Program-made: the position numbers and the translations under genes
The notes under the pieces: model-generated
What the model was told of the DNA's origin: nothing
What the model saw: only the letters and a program-made list of their open reading frames with translations
Databases searched by the model: none
NCBI RefSeq assembly: GCF_001750685.1
Contig: NZ_CP017269.1
Location: 3,389,416-3,453,415 of the forward strand
Source: Geosporobacter ferrireducens
Lineage (GTDB): Bacteria > Bacillota > Clostridia > Peptostreptococcales > Thermotaleaceae
Length of the DNA stretch: 64,000 bases
Reading direction: 5' to 3'
Shown here: positions 44,901 through 53,826 of the stretch, piece by piece
How the letters are laid out: each line of letters begins with the position of its first letter
Position numbering within the stretch: position 1 is the first letter of the stretch

Positions 44901-46469
44901 ATGGAAAAAATAGGAGTAAAGCAGAAAAGTGAGAAAAAAGGCTTTATCGCCCGGGCCTTGGATCGGGTTGAACGCGTGGGCAACGGGCTGCCGGATCCGG
45001 CAACTTTATTTATCCTTCTTGCCTTAATCACCATTGTCACATCCTTTATCTGTGCACAGGCCGGTGTTTCTGTCACTTATGAAGGATATAACAGTGCAAC
45101 CGGAAAAATTGAGGAGGTTACAGTAAATGCCGTGAATCTGCTTGCACCGGACAGTATCCGACATATGGTAACGACGGTAGTAAGCAACTTTACCAGCTTC
45201 TTTGCATTGGGGACCGTTTTTACAATTATCTTAGGGGTTGGGGTTGCTGAAGGTACAGGGTTTATGGCAGCATTGCTTAAAAAAGTAGTAGCGGTAACCC
45301 CCAGGAAAGCGGTTACCGCTGTGGTGGTGTTCCTTGGAATCATGTCTAATATTGCATCTTCTACAGGCTACGTAGTGCTGGTTCCATTGGGAGCAATTTT
45401 GTTTATGGCTTTTAAAAGACATCCTATTGCAGGGCTTGCAGCGGCATTTGCCGGTGTTTCGGGGGGGTGGAGCGCAAATCTGTTGATTGGCACCAATGAT
45501 CCTATGTTTGCCGGAATGTCAACCCAGGCAGCCCAGATGATTGATCCGAACTATGCAGTTATGCCCATTGCAAATTGGTATTATATGTTTGTTTCTACCT
45601 TTCTTATTACAATCATAGGGACTTTGGTTACTGAAAAGCTGATTGAACCGAGATTGGCTCCTTTTGATTTTTCAAGTGCCGGGATTGTACAGGATATTTC
45701 TGTTGATGAGAAAAGAGGCATACGGTTTGCCGGTATTTCAGCATTGGTTTATATTGCTGTGATGCTTCTGTTGATTTTACCCCAAAATGCACTTTTAAGA
45801 AATCCTGAAACGGGGGACATTCTTAAATCTCCGTTTATGAGCGGGATCATTTTCTTTATGATGCTCTTATTCTTAATTCCCGGTGTGTTTTATGGTATTG
45901 GTGCAAGAGTCATTAAAAATGACAAAGATGTTATTGCTTTAATGAATAAGGCCATTTCAGGACTTTCTAGCTTCATGGTGCTGATATTCTTTGCTGCACA
46001 GTTTACAGCCTGTTTTAACTACTCCAATTTAGGAACCATCATATCTGTATCCGGTGCTAATTTCTTAAAATCCGTTGGATTTGTAGGATTGCCTTTAATT
46101 ATCTGCTTCATCGTTCTCACGGCATTCATAAATATATTCATCGCAGTTGATTCAGCAAAATGGGCAATCATGGCTCCTATATTTGTACCGATGTTTATGC
46201 GTTTAGGTCTTTCTCCGGAGTTGACACAGGTTGCCTATAGGATTGGAGACTCCAGTACCAATATTATTGCTCCGCTGATGCCTTTCTTTGTGCTGACCGT
46301 CGCCTTTTTCCAAAAATATGATAAAAAAGCAGGGATCGGCAGTGTGATTTCTACCATGCTTCCATATTCCATTTGCTTTCTCCTGGGATGGATTGTCCTA
46401 TTTATTGGGTGGTACTTGTTGGGTTTACCGCTAGGCCCTGGAGCACCATTATTTTATCCTGCGGTATAA
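44901..46469 (+). CDS. AbgT-family transporter
   Basis: 522 aa, about 12 membrane segments. Family marks are NGLPDPATLFILLALI, GVGVAEGTGFMAALLKK, AGVSGGWSANLLIGTNDPMFAGMS and DSSTNIIAPLMPFFVL. The E. coli AbgT takes up p-aminobenzoyl-glutamate, and relatives export sulfonamides. Flanked by M20 and M24 peptidase-family genes, import of a dipeptide-like or acyl-amino acid substrate is the better guess. AAGGAGGAG before the ATG. Confidence 0.9.
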   Translation: MEKIGVKQKSEKKGFIARALDRVERVGNGLPDPATLFILLALITIVTSFICAQAGVSVTYEGYNSATGKIEEVTVNAVNLLAPDSIRHMVTTVVSNFTSFFALGTVFTIILGVGVAEGTGFMAALLKKVVAVTPRKAVTAVVVFLGIMSNIASSTGYVVLVPLGAILFMAFKRHPIAGLAAAFAGVSGGWSANLLIGTNDPMFAGMSTQAAQMIDPNYAVMPIANWYYMFVSTFLITIIGTLVTEKLIEPRLAPFDFSSAGIVQDISVDEKRGIRFAGISALVYIAVMLLLILPQNALLRNPETGDILKSPFMSGIIFFMMLLFLIPGVFYGIGARVIKNDKDVIALMNKAISGLSSFMVLIFFAAQFTACFNYSNLGTIISVSGANFLKSVGFVGLPLIICFIVLTAFINIFIAVDSAKWAIMAPIFVPMFMRLGLSPELTQVAYRIGDSSTNIIAPLMPFFVLTVAFFQKYDKKAGIGSVISTMLPYSICFLLGWIVLFIGWYLLGLPLGPGAPLFYPAV

Positions 46470-46481
46470 TGAAGATGAAAA

Positions 46482-46513
46482 GAAAGCGTACTCTGAGGGG
46501 TACGCTTTCCTTT
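46482..46513 (+). terminator. Intra-operon terminator-like hairpin
   Basis: 10-bp stem GAAAGCGTAC (46482-46491) and GTACGCTTTC (46500-46509), followed by CTTTAAAGGGG, which is also the next gene's binding site. Partial termination would lower the last two genes. Confidence 0.55.
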
Positions 46514-46529
46514 AAAGGGGGAATGGATC

Positions 46530-47708
46530 GTGTTGTCGAAACAGCATAAAATTAAGGAATTGATGCGTAGAAACGGAATAGAGGGTGCAATTGTCGCTTC
46601 GCCGGAAAATTTTCATTATGTTACGGGTTTTGCCAGTCATCAGCATACGGTTTCCAGACAGCCTGGGTTTGCCAGTGCGGTCATGAGGGCAGAGGATGCG
46701 ATAGAAACCCATGTCATTGCAATGGATTTTGAAGTGCCAGCCTTGCAAGAAAAGATGAGTGATTTTACAGTAAAAAAATATGACACCTGGGTAGGTGTCC
46801 GCGAATGGGACGAGGTTGTTACCGGGATTGAAAAAGATTGTCCCAATACTTTTGAAACTTCAATGGATGTGTTGAGAAAAACGGTTGAAGCATTAGATTT
46901 GGCCAATAAAAGCATTGGAATAGAGATGGATTTCCTTCCTTTAAACTATTACAATAGATTAAGAGAGAGCTTTCCGGAGGCAGAATTTGTTAATATCTCC
47001 GACTTATTTATTTTTTCAAGAAGTGTGAAAACTACAGAAGAGATTAGCGTATTTCGCCGGCTTACCCGTGTTGCTGATGAGGCATTAAGCCATGCCAGTC
47101 GGTTTGTACGGATTGGCACTTCAGAATGTCAGGTTGCCCAAGAATTCCGCAAGCATGTTATAACTTCGGGGTGTTGTGCTCCCAGCGCATGGAGTACCTT
47201 CAATACGGGCATAGACAGCTCAAGGCTCTGCCTGCCCAGTGACAGAAGGATACAGGATGGGGATACTTTTAAATTCGATGGAGGTGTAAATGCTGAATTC
47301 GATTTTTATACCACGGATACCTCCCGGACATGGATTGTTGGCAATGGGCATCCAGCTCTTTTGGAGCTAAAGGACAGATTGTATGAAGGTCAGCGGAAAA
47401 TGATTGAAGCCGCAAAACCGGGACTTCCCATCAATGAGTTGTTCCATATTGGTTTTGATTATGTAAAAGAGAAATACGGCTGCTATCGGAGAGGCCACCT
47501 GGGGCACAGTATTAGCATGGGTCCCCAAACGGCAGAAGCACCCTATATTCATCCGGGGGAAAGGCGTCCGCTGGAAGCAGGGATGGTTCTCTGCATAGAA
47601 GTCCCTTGCTATATCCGTGGTAAGGGCGGTTTTAATATTGAAGATATGATACTGATCACTGAGGATGGATGTGAGATATTAACTTACAGAACGCCGCATT
47701 ATCTTTGA
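46530..47708 (+). CDS. M24-family Xaa-Pro aminopeptidase-like hydrolase
   Basis: 392 aa from GTG 46530 with AAAGGGGG upstream. An N-terminal creatinase-like domain (GIEGAIVASPENFHYVTGFASHQH) is followed by the pita-bread metallopeptidase domain with ligands Asp in KFDGGVN, Asp in TTDTSRT, His in GHLGHSISMG, Glu in CIEVPCY and Glu in FNIEDM. It works with the M20 hydrolase and AbgT transporter on imported peptides or acyl-amino acids. Confidence 0.88.
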   Translation: MLSKQHKIKELMRRNGIEGAIVASPENFHYVTGFASHQHTVSRQPGFASAVMRAEDAIETHVIAMDFEVPALQEKMSDFTVKKYDTWVGVREWDEVVTGIEKDCPNTFETSMDVLRKTVEALDLANKSIGIEMDFLPLNYYNRLRESFPEAEFVNISDLFIFSRSVKTTEEISVFRRLTRVADEALSHASRFVRIGTSECQVAQEFRKHVITSGCCAPSAWSTFNTGIDSSRLCLPSDRRIQDGDTFKFDGGVNAEFDFYTTDTSRTWIVGNGHPALLELKDRLYEGQRKMIEAAKPGLPINELFHIGFDYVKEKYGCYRRGHLGHSISMGPQTAEAPYIHPGERRPLEAGMVLCIEVPCYIRGKGGFNIEDMILITEDGCEILTYRTPHYL

Positions 47709-47733
47709 TGGATAAGATGAAAGGAGTATGGAT

Positions 47734-49422
47734 ATGAAAATTTTAATTGTGGGCGGTGTAGCAGGGGGAGCCAGTACTGCAGCCCGTTTAAGGAGAAATA
47801 GTGAAAAAGACGAGATCATTTTGTTTGAAAAAGGAGCCCATATATCTTTTGCCAACTGCGGACTGCCTTATTATATTGGGAATGTGATTACGAATAAGGA
47901 GGCCCTGCTGCTTCAAACGCCAAAGAGCTTTCAAGACCGGTTTCGGGTAGATGTACGGGTAAATAGTGAAGTGGTTTCGGTAAATTGTGAGAAGAAAACA
48001 GTTTGTGTTAAAAACCACGATACCGGTGAAACCTACATACAAGATTATGATAAACTAGTACTTTCTCCCGGGGCAGCACCAATTGTTCCCGAAATGAAGG
48101 GAATGGCATTCAATCATGTCTTTACCTTGAGAAATATTCCCGATGCTTATGCCATCAGGGATTATGTAGAACATACCCGACCTAAATCTTGTGCAATTAT
48201 CGGCGGGGGTTTTATCGGTCTGGAGATGGCAGAAAACCTGCAAAGATCAGGAGTAGAGGTAAGTGTGATTGAAGCAGCATCTCATGTAATGGCACCTATC
48301 GACAACGATATGGCCCATGATTTACACAACTATATGCGTGCTAAAGGGATGAAACTCTATTTAAACAGCAGAGCGCTGGCGGTTACAGAGAACTCCGTTG
48401 TACTGGAAAAGGGTATAGAGGTTGCGGCGGATATGATCCTTATGAGCATAGGCATAACCCCTGAAACCGGATTTTTAAAAGACAGCGGGATTGCCCTTGG
48501 GCAGCGGGGAGAGATTATTGTCAATGATTACATGGAGACCTCTGTGAAGGACGTGTACGCTCTGGGAGATGCTGTGAGTGTAAGGCATATTGTCAGCGGC
48601 AAGCAGATGCTGATTCCGCTGGCAGCTCCTGCGAATAAACAGGGACGGATTGTTGCGGATAATATTTGCGGTCAAAAGCAGAAATATAGAGGAAGCCAGG
48701 GGACATCCATCTTAAAGCTTTTTGAGATGAGCATTGCGGCTACAGGGGAAAAGGAAGCATCACTCATGAGCAGTGGAATTCCCTATAAGAAGGTATTTAC
48801 CTATTCCCTGTCCCATGCAGGATATTATCCGGGGGGAAGAATGATGTCCATAAAGCTGTTGTTTTCTCCTGATGAGGGGAAGATTTTAGGTGCGCAGATT
48901 GTTGGCTATGAGGGTGTGGATAAACGCATCGACACCTTTGCAAATGCTTTGCGGTTTGGACTGACCGTATACGATCTGCAGGAAATGGAGCTTGCCTATG
49001 CACCACCTTTTTCATCTGCGAAAGATCCTGTCAACATGGCCGGGTATGTGGCAGGCAATGTACTGGATGGGAAGATGAAGCCCTTTTATATAGAGGATCT
49101 ATCCTCTATTCAAGAAGAAGCCGTTTTGCTTGATGTTCGTACGGATAAAGAATTCGAAGGCGGGCATATCCATGGAGCGGTAAATATCCCTCTGGACAGC
49201 TTAAGGAGTCGTCTGAAGGAAATTGATAAGAATAAAAAAGTTTATATTATCTGTCAAATTGGATTAAGAGGGTACATCGCACAGCGGATTTTGGATCAAA
49301 ATGGATATGAAACCCTGAACCTTAGCGGCGGTTATCGGCTCTATAGAGCTGCTGAAATGGATGAAAAGGATGAGGCAGAATTTTATCGAAACTGCTTGCA
49401 TTGCGGAAAAATAATTGAATAG
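47734..49422 (+). CDS. CoA-disulfide reductase-like flavoprotein with C-terminal rhodanese domain
   Basis: 562 aa. Residues 1-440 are a pyridine-nucleotide-disulfide oxidoreductase with FAD motif GGVAGGASTAARLRR, the active Cys42 (FANCGLPYYIG) and NADH motif IIGGGFIGLEMAE. Residues 460-555 are a rhodanese domain (LLDVRTDKEFEGGHIHGAVNIP) with Cys in CQIGLRG. Such CoADR-RHD fusions reduce CoA disulfides, persulfides or polysulfide. Behind a PatB-like C-S lyase, it may handle released sulfane sulfur. ATG 47734 has AAAGGAG eight bases before it. Confidence 0.9.
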   Translation: MKILIVGGVAGGASTAARLRRNSEKDEIILFEKGAHISFANCGLPYYIGNVITNKEALLLQTPKSFQDRFRVDVRVNSEVVSVNCEKKTVCVKNHDTGETYIQDYDKLVLSPGAAPIVPEMKGMAFNHVFTLRNIPDAYAIRDYVEHTRPKSCAIIGGGFIGLEMAENLQRSGVEVSVIEAASHVMAPIDNDMAHDLHNYMRAKGMKLYLNSRALAVTENSVVLEKGIEVAADMILMSIGITPETGFLKDSGIALGQRGEIIVNDYMETSVKDVYALGDAVSVRHIVSGKQMLIPLAAPANKQGRIVADNICGQKQKYRGSQGTSILKLFEMSIAATGEKEASLMSSGIPYKKVFTYSLSHAGYYPGGRMMSIKLLFSPDEGKILGAQIVGYEGVDKRIDTFANALRFGLTVYDLQEMELAYAPPFSSAKDPVNMAGYVAGNVLDGKMKPFYIEDLSSIQEEAVLLDVRTDKEFEGGHIHGAVNIPLDSLRSRLKEIDKNKKVYIICQIGLRGYIAQRILDQNGYETLNLSGGYRLYRAAEMDEKDEAEFYRNCLHCGKIIE

Positions 49423-49527
49423 CACTACTCGTAGGATTTTATTTTCTGTCCAAAGGTCATTCATTCCTACTGGTTCCCGTTTCATTCCAATAGGACGATC
49501 AATAATGGAGCAATAGGATTATGCAGG

Positions 49528-49554
49528 CAGACAAAAGAACCGTCCCCTTGTCTG
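49528..49554. repeat. REP-like hairpin with ACCGTCCCC loop
   Basis: CAGACAA (49528-49534) / TTGTCTG (49548-49554) with loop AAGAACCGTCCCC. The ACCGTCC core matches the repeat beside the RAYT relic at 18778. Confidence 0.6.
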
Positions 49555-49568
49555 TGTTGGATAGATGG

Positions 49569-49597
49569 TTGACAGTTTCCGGGGCAGGCATTATACT
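49569..49597 (+). promoter_or_regulatory. Sigma-A promoter of the cobalamin riboswitch transcript
   Basis: TTGACA, 17-bp spacer, TATACT; the riboswitch starts a few bases downstream. Confidence 0.8.
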
Positions 49598-49611
49598 ATA
49601 AGTGAAAAGGA

Positions 49612-49768
49612 AATAAAGTGAGTACTTAGGTGCCCTTCGGGGAGAATAGGGAATGAAGTGAAAGTCTTCAGCGAACCCGTCACTGTGAGGAGGAGCTGCT
49701 GTCAATACCACCGGAGAGCCGGGAAGGGACAGTGAGCGTTGAATCGAGCCAGGAGACCTGCCTAAATG
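49612..49768 (+). ncRNA. Cobalamin (adenosylcobalamin-type) riboswitch
   Basis: The class signatures are present in order: AGGTGCCCTTCGGGG, AATAGGGAA, GTGAAAGTCTTC, ACCCGTCACTGTGA, GAGCTGCTGTCAATACCACC with CCACCGGAG and CCGGGAAGG, GTGAGCGTTGAATCGAGCC, and the B12 box GAGCCAGGAGACCTGCCT. It is followed by a terminator, so bound cobalamin should stop transcription of cblT-cblS. Confidence 0.93.
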
Positions 49769-49790
49769 TACTGCATCATGGATGAAGGTA

Positions 49791-49842
49791 AAGTTCATGG
49801 TCTATTTGGTTTACAGGTAGACTATGAACTTTTTTATTTTTG
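49791..49842 (+). terminator. Riboswitch-controlled terminator
   Basis: 14-bp stem AAGTTCATGGTCTA (49791-49804) and TAGACTATGAACTT (49818-49831), one wobble, followed by TTTTTATTTTT. Expression platform of the B12 riboswitch. Confidence 0.88.
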
Positions 49843-49861
49843 AAAAAAGGAGGAAGAAAAA

Positions 49862-50371
49862 ATGCGTTCAAAAACTTTCAAACTTACTTTAATGGGGATG
49901 TTTGTTGCACTTAGCTTTGTGGGTTCCTACATAAAAATTCCCAGTCCATTTCAAAGCATTGCTTTAGATGCAATGCCTGCTTTTTTAGGGGGGCTAATGC
50001 TGGGTGGTGTTGAGGGCGCTGTTATTGGTTTTCTAGGTCACATGCTAACGGCTGCAAATGCAGGATTCTACTTGACTCTGCCGATACATTTACTGGTAGC
50101 AGCTATGATGGCACTAACTATCTATGTATATCATTGGACGTATAAAAAGACAAATCTGGCAATAGCTGGCATTGTAGGCGTCTTCTTAAATGGAGTAGGG
50201 GCACCTCTTGTATTGGCACTAATGCCGCAGTTCGGATGGGGTTTTTTTATGGGAATCGCACCTTTTCTTACCTTTGCCAGTGCTGTAAATGTAGGTATAT
50301 CCCTTGTGGTATTTACTGCGGTGAAAAAGACAAAATTCGTTCAAAGCATAGGATTGGATTATGGAAAGTAA
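49862..50371 (+). CDS. cblT: ECF transporter S component for alpha-ribazole (CblT)
   Basis: 169 aa with five or six membrane segments (LMGMFVALSFVGSYIKI, FLGGLMLGGVEGAVIGFLGHMLTA, GIVGVFLNGVGAPLVLAL). The ECF S-component fold, under cobalamin riboswitch control and overlapping an AIR-synthase-like gene. In Geobacillus the pair CblT-CblS imports and phosphorylates alpha-ribazole for the lower ligand of cobalamin. Import of a cobalamin precursor by this pair is inferred from context. Confidence 0.85.
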   Translation: MRSKTFKLTLMGMFVALSFVGSYIKIPSPFQSIALDAMPAFLGGLMLGGVEGAVIGFLGHMLTAANAGFYLTLPIHLLVAAMMALTIYVYHWTYKKTNLAIAGIVGVFLNGVGAPLVLALMPQFGWGFFMGIAPFLTFASAVNVGISLVVFTAVKKTKFVQSIGLDYGK

Positions 50372-51083
50372 ACATAGAGATATAAGTCTGGTTGCTTTAC
50401 AAGGAGATCAGATGCTGGTGATAGCTTGTGATTCCTGTGGTGCCGTTGGCAGTAAAGCAGGGGATCAGGTTAAAGTTCCCCCTCATATTGTAGGAAAATA
50501 TACAACCAGGGTAGCTGTTATGGAGGTTATGGCTACGGGTGCAAAACCTGTTGCAGTGACTGCCAATATTTGCAACGAGCCGAGCCCCACAGGAGAAGAA
50601 ATCATGGAGGGGATCAGGCAAGAGCTGGAGGAATGGGATTTGAAGCTTCCCATTACTATCAGTACAGAGAAAAATATGCCGACAGCAATGACTGCACTGG
50701 GCATAACCCTCATAGGTACGGTAGCCAAATCACAGTTGATGATTGGAAAAATATCTCCCGGTGATTTGGTATATAGTTTGGGGTTGCCGAAGATTGGAGA
50801 TGATGTGGCAGCAGACCAAGGTGAAATCGCAGATGCCCGGGTGATGAAGAAGCTCCTTCAATTGGAAGGGGTCAAAGAGATTATTCCTGTAGGATCTTCT
50901 GGAATTAAAGGGGAAGTAAATAAGCTGGCAGAGGCTTATCAGCTGAGGTTTGACGTACTAAATGATGAGCGGTTGGATATGGAAAAGTCTGCCGGACCTT
51001 GCACTGTAGTCTTAGTGGTTACCGATCGTGTATTTGCCAATACTTTTGAAGTACCCTGTTACTTTATTGGAAAACTAGAATAG
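50361..51083 (+). CDS. cblS: Alpha-ribazole kinase CblS (AIR synthase fold)
   Basis: 240 aa with AIR synthase/ThiL-like features (VIACDSCGAVGSKAGDQVKVP, AVMEVMATGAKPVAVTANICNEP, GTVAKSQLMIGKISPGDLVYSLG, VPVGSSGIKGE). Phosphorylates alpha-ribazole to alpha-ribazole phosphate in the salvage route described with CblT. It overlaps cblT by 11 bp. Confidence 0.85.
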   Translation: MESKHRDISLVALQGDQMLVIACDSCGAVGSKAGDQVKVPPHIVGKYTTRVAVMEVMATGAKPVAVTANICNEPSPTGEEIMEGIRQELEEWDLKLPITISTEKNMPTAMTALGITLIGTVAKSQLMIGKISPGDLVYSLGLPKIGDDVAADQGEIADARVMKKLLQLEGVKEIIPVGSSGIKGEVNKLAEAYQLRFDVLNDERLDMEKSAGPCTVVLVVTDRVFANTFEVPCYFIGKLE

Positions 51084-51107
51084 TACCCGGAATGGGTACT
51101 ATTTTTA
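51081..51107 (+). terminator. Terminator of cblT-cblS
   Basis: Stem TAGTACCC (51081-51088) / GGGTACTA (51094-51101) with loop GGAAT and TTTTT tail. Confidence 0.85.
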
Positions 51108-53003
51108 CATATGATAAATATCAGAGAATTCTATATGAATTTTTTCCACATTACAAGGGGGTTCAATGGGATCATTATTCGGCTGGCATTCTTCTAAATG
51201 GATTACAGGCAGGTCAATAATGAAAGTACTTCCCTTTTCCACTTCACTCTGAAGCCTGATTGTCCCCAGATGCATTTCAACTAAAGATTTTACGAGGGCC
51301 AAGCCAATTCCACTGCCCTCATGGTTACGTGTGAGCAGTGGGTCTACCTGCCGGAAACGCTCAAAAATAACTTCCTGTTTATCTATTGGGATCCCAATAC
51401 CTGTATCTTTAACCACGATTTCCACCCGTTTACCATAGTCGATGAAATTAACAGAAATACTGCCCTCCATGTTCGTAAATTTAATAGCATTAGAAAGCAG
51501 ATTTAGAAGAATTCTTTCAAATTTATCGGGATCACAAGCCATATGCTTCTGATCGGTATTGCTATTGAAAGTAATGCTGAGAGCTTTATTATGTACATAA
51601 TCCGCTACGGACAAGGTAATCTCTTTAACAAGTGAGACCATATCACAATTACGGTGCTGGATTTGGAAATACCCTGAATCAATCTTTGTGATGTCCAATA
51701 AGTTGTTGATTAGCCGCAGCAGACGGTAGCAATTTTGCTTTAATATCTTTTTATAACGGATAATCGGATATAGCTCTGCCGGAAGGGTTGTACCTTGAAG
51801 ATGCAGATCATATAATTGCAACGTTCCCAGAATCACATTAAGCGGTGTTTTAAATTCATGGGAAATATTAGAGAAAAATTCAGTTTTCAAACGGTCATAT
51901 TCTCTTGCTTCCTGTAATAATTTCAAGTTTACAGCCGCCTCTTTTCTTTCCTCTTCGGCTTTCTTCCGGACGGAAATATCTCTGCAAATATGCTGGACAG
52001 CAGGTTTCTCACCAAATATAAATGGAATCGATGCCATTTCTATATCTAAAATTTCTTGGTCATGACGGACAAATCTAAATTCTTCAAAGGATGGAGAGAC
52101 GTTCCGGGTATAAATTTTTTCGAATTGTTGTATCAACCGGTCCCGATGTCCATCAATTATGGACAGAAGAGTTTCAGGCGGTTTTCCCAGCAGCTCCTCA
52201 ACGGAATGAATACCCAGCATAGAAGCGGCAGCAGGATTTGCAAAGACGATTTTATGGTCCTGTTCAATGGTGATCATATCCGGAGACAGATCGATGAGAC
52301 TGCGATAACGCTGCTCGCTTTCTGATAAGGCAGCCTCTGCAAGAATTCGCTCGGTGATATCAATATTAATGAGCATGATTCCTTCAGAAACCGGGTAGAT
52401 GTGAATTTCAAACCACCTTGTATGGTCATTATCGAAGGAAAAAGAATCTACCATCACATCAGGGGTTCGATTCTCCATAACATGCTGCATCGTTTTTAAA
52501 ATACTGGATTCAGCGAAATAAGAAAAGGCCTTGAGAAGATTGACACCGATCAAGGTCTCCTTAGATTCCTGAATAAATAGCTGATGGGCCATGTCGTTGG
52601 CCAGTAAAACCTTCCAGTCATAGTTAATCACGATGACCGCATCGGGAATTGATTCTAAAAGTACTCTGTACTTCTGCTTTGTTTCAGATAGCGTATGGAT
52701 TAATTGCAGGTTTTCCAGATCCCGGGACTTTAAGATTTTTGTAAGTGATCTATACCGGTAGGTTAAGAAAACAAAAACGAATAGGAGTGCAATGACTGCG
52801 GAATGGATTATCTTAAGATCATCCAACCCTATAGCATAGGTAATATATGTAAAAAAAGAAAAAATATCTAGAGAGTAGAAAATTGAAAATAAAGTAACCG
52901 CAAGAAGAAACAGATAAAATAAGGGGGATTCTAGGGTACCAGAATACATTTTCTTAAGTGGATATGCTTTTTTAAAGTGGCGAGTGTGCTCCATGGGATC
53001 CAT
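51105..53003 (-). CDS. Orphan hybrid-free PAS sensor histidine kinase
   Basis: 632 aa. Two membrane segments (residues 28-50, PLFYLFLLAVTLFSIFYSL, and 66-83), two PAS domains (108-225, LLESIPDAVIVINYDWKVLLAND; 228-345, LIDLSPDMITIEQDHKIVFAN), HisKA with phosphoacceptor FFSNISHEFKTPLN near residue 380, and HATPase_c (RILLNLLSNAIKFTN, DTGIGIP, EGSGIGLALVKSLVE). No response regulator lies near. The terminal TERILAE/VRKKAEEE linkers join the PAS domains. Signal unknown. Confidence 0.9.
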   Translation of the reverse strand: MDPMEHTRHFKKAYPLKKMYSGTLESPLFYLFLLAVTLFSIFYSLDIFSFFTYITYAIGLDDLKIIHSAVIALLFVFVFLTYRYRSLTKILKSRDLENLQLIHTLSETKQKYRVLLESIPDAVIVINYDWKVLLANDMAHQLFIQESKETLIGVNLLKAFSYFAESSILKTMQHVMENRTPDVMVDSFSFDNDHTRWFEIHIYPVSEGIMLINIDITERILAEAALSESEQRYRSLIDLSPDMITIEQDHKIVFANPAAASMLGIHSVEELLGKPPETLLSIIDGHRDRLIQQFEKIYTRNVSPSFEEFRFVRHDQEILDIEMASIPFIFGEKPAVQHICRDISVRKKAEEERKEAAVNLKLLQEAREYDRLKTEFFSNISHEFKTPLNVILGTLQLYDLHLQGTTLPAELYPIIRYKKILKQNCYRLLRLINNLLDITKIDSGYFQIQHRNCDMVSLVKEITLSVADYVHNKALSITFNSNTDQKHMACDPDKFERILLNLLSNAIKFTNMEGSISVNFIDYGKRVEIVVKDTGIGIPIDKQEVIFERFRQVDPLLTRNHEGSGIGLALVKSLVEMHLGTIRLQSEVEKGSTFIIDLPVIHLEECQPNNDPIEPPCNVEKIHIEFSDIYHM

Positions 53004-53180
53004 ACGACCTTTCCTATAAATAATTAATAAAATTTTAACAATGAATATAATATTCGTGTTAAATTTCTCAATATAGTTTAAAAATCCTCTGTCGTTTTAC
53101 ATGTTTTGCTCGACAAATTCATGTAAAAAGCAACAAAAGAAATTGTTAACACATAACGTAAACTAAAATGACAAATAATG

Positions 53181-53209
53181 TTGACAAAAGGAAAAAAGCA
53201 ATATATCAT
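53181..53209 (+). promoter_or_regulatory. Promoter of the biotin operon
   Basis: TTGACA, 17-bp spacer, TATCAT, 36 bp before bioY. A TTGTTAAC half-site at 53143-53150 and GTTGACAA overlapping the -35 resemble BirA half-sites, but the spacing is not the usual one. Confidence 0.6.
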
Positions 53210-53244
53210 TAAAAAGTAACCTACATAAGAAAGGAAGAAATAAA

Positions 53245-53814
53245 ATGAGGATGAAAACAAGAGACATGATTTTGGTAGCATTATTTGCGGCACTTACGGC
53301 AATTGGTGCATTTTTAAAAATTCCAACGCCGATTGTGCCATTTACTTTGCAGTTCTTATTCTGTGCCTTTGCGGGCGTGTTCTTAGGAGCTAGGCTAGGT
53401 CTATATTCACAGCTGCTTTATGTGGGAATTGGCTTAGCGGGTATTCCTATTTTTACTCAAGGCGGCGGAATTTCTTATATATTTCAACCGACCTTTGGAT
53501 ATCTATTAGGTTTTATTTGCTGTGCCTATATCATTGGAAAGTTAACAGAAAATCTTGGAGAAGTAAAGTTTGCAAATGTATTTTTACCGGTAGCAGCAGG
53601 TTTGGCGGCTGTGTATGCAGTTGGAGTTCCTTACCTGTATATCATTATTAATCAATATCTTGGAAAGCCAATGTCCTTTATGGCAGCCGTAAAAGTAGGT
53701 CTTGTACCTTATATTGTTCAAGATGTGCTGCTAAGCGCATTGGTAGCTTTTACAGCAACAAAGGTGGTGCCTATCCTTAGAAGGGCAGGATATGTGGGAA
53801 TAAAACAAAACTAG
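53245..53814 (+). CDS. bioY: Biotin ECF transporter substrate-binding component
   Basis: 189-aa membrane protein. BioY marks are ALTAIGAFLKIPTPIVPFTLQ, GARLGLYSQLLYVGIGLAGIPIF, GGGISYIFQPTFGYLLGF and LVPYIVQDV. Works with a shared ECF energising module encoded elsewhere. Good AAGGAAG site. First gene of bioY-bioB. Confidence 0.95.
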   Translation: MRMKTRDMILVALFAALTAIGAFLKIPTPIVPFTLQFLFCAFAGVFLGARLGLYSQLLYVGIGLAGIPIFTQGGGISYIFQPTFGYLLGFICCAYIIGKLTENLGEVKFANVFLPVAAGLAAVYAVGVPYLYIIINQYLGKPMSFMAAVKVGLVPYIVQDVLLSALVAFTATKVVPILRRAGYVGIKQN

Positions 53815-53826
53815 GAGAGAAGATGA

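Noticed and set aside
53140..53190. BirA operator before bioY
   Set aside because: TTGTTAAC and GTTGACAA look like half-sites, but the gap of about 29 bp is not the usual 14-16 bp.
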